From a virus, in IMG/VR virus record IMGVR_UViG_3300031351_000010, positions 1 to 30,499 of that record: a stretch of DNA of 30,499 bases; one strand, given 5' to 3'. The translations under genes were made by a program, and so were the position numbers. The notes below the pieces were generated by a model. It was not told where the DNA came from and did no database searches. It saw only the letters and a program-made list of their open reading frames with translations. Positions 29,850-30,499 of the stretch are shown one piece after another (within the stretch, counting starts at the first letter, position 1; each line of letters starts with the position of its first letter).

Positions 29850-29908
29850 GGAAGTTACGCAGCCTGGTAGCTGCGGTAGTCGATAAGGAATCCCGAAACT
29901 TCCAGGAG
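29850..29908 (+). ncRNA. Structured 5' leader element, copy 2
   Basis: The second copy ends in the AGGAG of the 29915 gene. The outer stem is GGAAGTT with AACTTCC (7 bp, 29850-29856 with 29897-29903), the hairpin is CGCAGC-CTGGTA-GCTGCG (29858-29875), and the tail CGAAACTTCCAGGAG is conserved. Its outer stem is one pair longer than in copy 1. A short GC hairpin (CCGCC-TGCC-GGCGG, 29821-29834) precedes it and may end the first transcript or add structure. Confidence 0.6.
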
Positions 29909-29914
29909 AGAATT

Positions 29915-30256
29915 ATGAAACGCCTAGACGCACTGAAGGAAATTGGGAACGAGTGGCAGAAGGGGGACTACCACCGCATCTATATCAATAATCTGTCACA
30001 ACGGCTCGGACTAGAGACTAGTCACTACAAAACCGGCAACGTCAGCGGTGCGACGTTGAACGGAGAGGAAATCAGCAATAGTCAGGCGACGAAAATGTTG
30101 GATCGTTGCCGAGACACGAAGGTTTGGTGGGATGTACCGACTGAGCGTTGGAGCAAAAAACGGTATGCCATTGGCAGTCTCAGCGATACGGAAGTGCAAA
30201 CTGTGATTAACAACGTTGAGGCAGAAATTGCGGCCTTGATGGAACAGGATAAATGA
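29915..30256 (+). CDS. Small accessory protein preceded by leader element 2
   Basis: A 113-residue protein, MKRLDALKEIGNEWQKGDYH..., mixed charge, with a helical start and end (TVINNVEAEIAALMEQ) and a central part SGATLNGEEISNSQATKML then KVWWDVPTERWSKKRYAI. That part is rich in Trp/Lys/Arg and may bind nucleic acid. No known family is claimed. AGGAG is 6 nt before the ATG and belongs to the repeated leader. Base composition is a little more AT-rich than in the late block. Confidence 0.72.
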   Translation: MKRLDALKEIGNEWQKGDYHRIYINNLSQRLGLETSHYKTGNVSGATLNGEEISNSQATKMLDRCRDTKVWWDVPTERWSKKRYAIGSLSDTEVQTVINNVEAEIAALMEQDK

Positions 30257-30260
30257 CCAA

Positions 30261-30494
30261 ATGACCATCTGCATCTACTGCCGCAACGAGGACGCAGACT
30301 CGGAAACGGGTCTGTGTCCATCGTGCCAGGCGGCACAGGACTGGGCGCTGGGCAAGCGCGAGGCGATAGTCAAGGGCCGCAGAATCTGTGCTTTCTGCGG
30401 CGAACCCGCTGCGGCGATACTGCCGGGCGGCGTACCGGCCTGTATCGTCTGCATGCAGGCCGTAGAAAAGGCAACGGGCGAACGAATTTCGTAA
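30261..30494 (+). CDS. Small double zinc-ribbon protein
   Basis: A 77-residue protein with two Cys4 units: CIYCRNEDADSETGLCPSC and, later, CAFCGEP followed by ACIVC. The CxxC pairs and spacing fit two small zinc ribbons, a fold used for nucleic acid or protein contacts. It starts 4 nt after the previous stop and probably shares its transcript. The TAA lies five bases from the end of the window, so following genes are unseen. Confidence 0.75.
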   Translation: MTICIYCRNEDADSETGLCPSCQAAQDWALGKREAIVKGRRICAFCGEPAAAILPGGVPACIVCMQAVEKATGERIS

Positions 30495-30499
30495 CGTAA

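Noticed and set aside
29414-29908. tRNA genes at the two leader repeats
   Set aside because: Despite acceptor-like and D-arm-like pairing there is no anticodon arm or T-arm, only about 21 nt between the hairpin and closing strand, and both copies end in a Shine-Dalgarno.
1-30499. CRISPR array, insertion sequence, integrase or attachment site
   Set aside because: No regularly spaced repeats with unique spacers, no transposase or recombinase motifs and no tRNA-end duplication were seen on either strand.

Overview
The window is most of the structural half of a tailed double-stranded DNA bacteriophage (or prophage) genome with siphovirus-type organisation. The evidence is an ordered set of small and large terminase, SPP1 gp6-like portal, gp7/Mu-F-like minor head protein, scaffold, HK97-fold major capsid protein, connectors, tail tube protein, a frameshifted tail assembly chaperone, a long tape measure protein and tail-tip/fibre proteins. 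No integrase, repressor, replication gene or host chromosomal gene is visible, so lifestyle and host cannot be fixed. Base composition is moderately GC-rich with local AT-rich islands. The holin resembles a family common in Gram-positive phages, while a lipoprotein lies in the same cluster, so host wall type stays open.

Layout: positions 1-2605 hold six small plus-strand genes without clear function (an Ala-rich repeat protein cut by the window edge, a helical protein, a Cys-motif protein and three small proteins). A GC hairpin at 2635-2654 lies where this block meets the minus-strand block. From 29132 down to 2718 nearly everything is one tightly packed minus-strand late block, with many stop/start overlaps (ATGA, GTGA, TGATG, TAATG). 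Transcription order is terminase, portal, minor head, scaffold, major capsid, beta-helix protein, connectors, then an inserted lysis/accessory cluster (holin, metallophosphoesterase, lipoprotein, small protein, DNA methyltransferase, Cys-motif protein, two-domain lysin), then head closure, LamG-type and glycosidase-fold proteins, tail completion, tail tube, chaperone with a -1 frameshift, tape measure, distal tail, tail hub, large fibre and two small coiled-coil genes.

Positions 29196-29483 are a divergent regulatory region with palindromes and an extended -10 promoter. It feeds a second plus-strand set of three small genes (29484-30494). The first two are each preceded by a nearly identical 59-nt structured leader containing a tRNA-D-arm-like hairpin and ending in the ribosome binding site. 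If the genome is circular or circularly permuted, the left and right plus-strand blocks could be one early/accessory region.

Most unusual: (i) the duplicated leader RNA element; (ii) a 29-nt direct repeat that bounds the methyltransferase gene and carries the stop codon, the Shine-Dalgarno and the next start, like a gene-insertion joint; (iii) about 30 tryptophan repeats of 9-10 residues in the tape measure; (iv) two different TIM-barrel glycosidase-like proteins among virion genes, one fused to a GH108-type muramidase; (v) an AT-rich cassette that has replaced the LamG part of a gene; (vi) a canonical CCCAAAA slippery site in the tail assembly chaperone gene.
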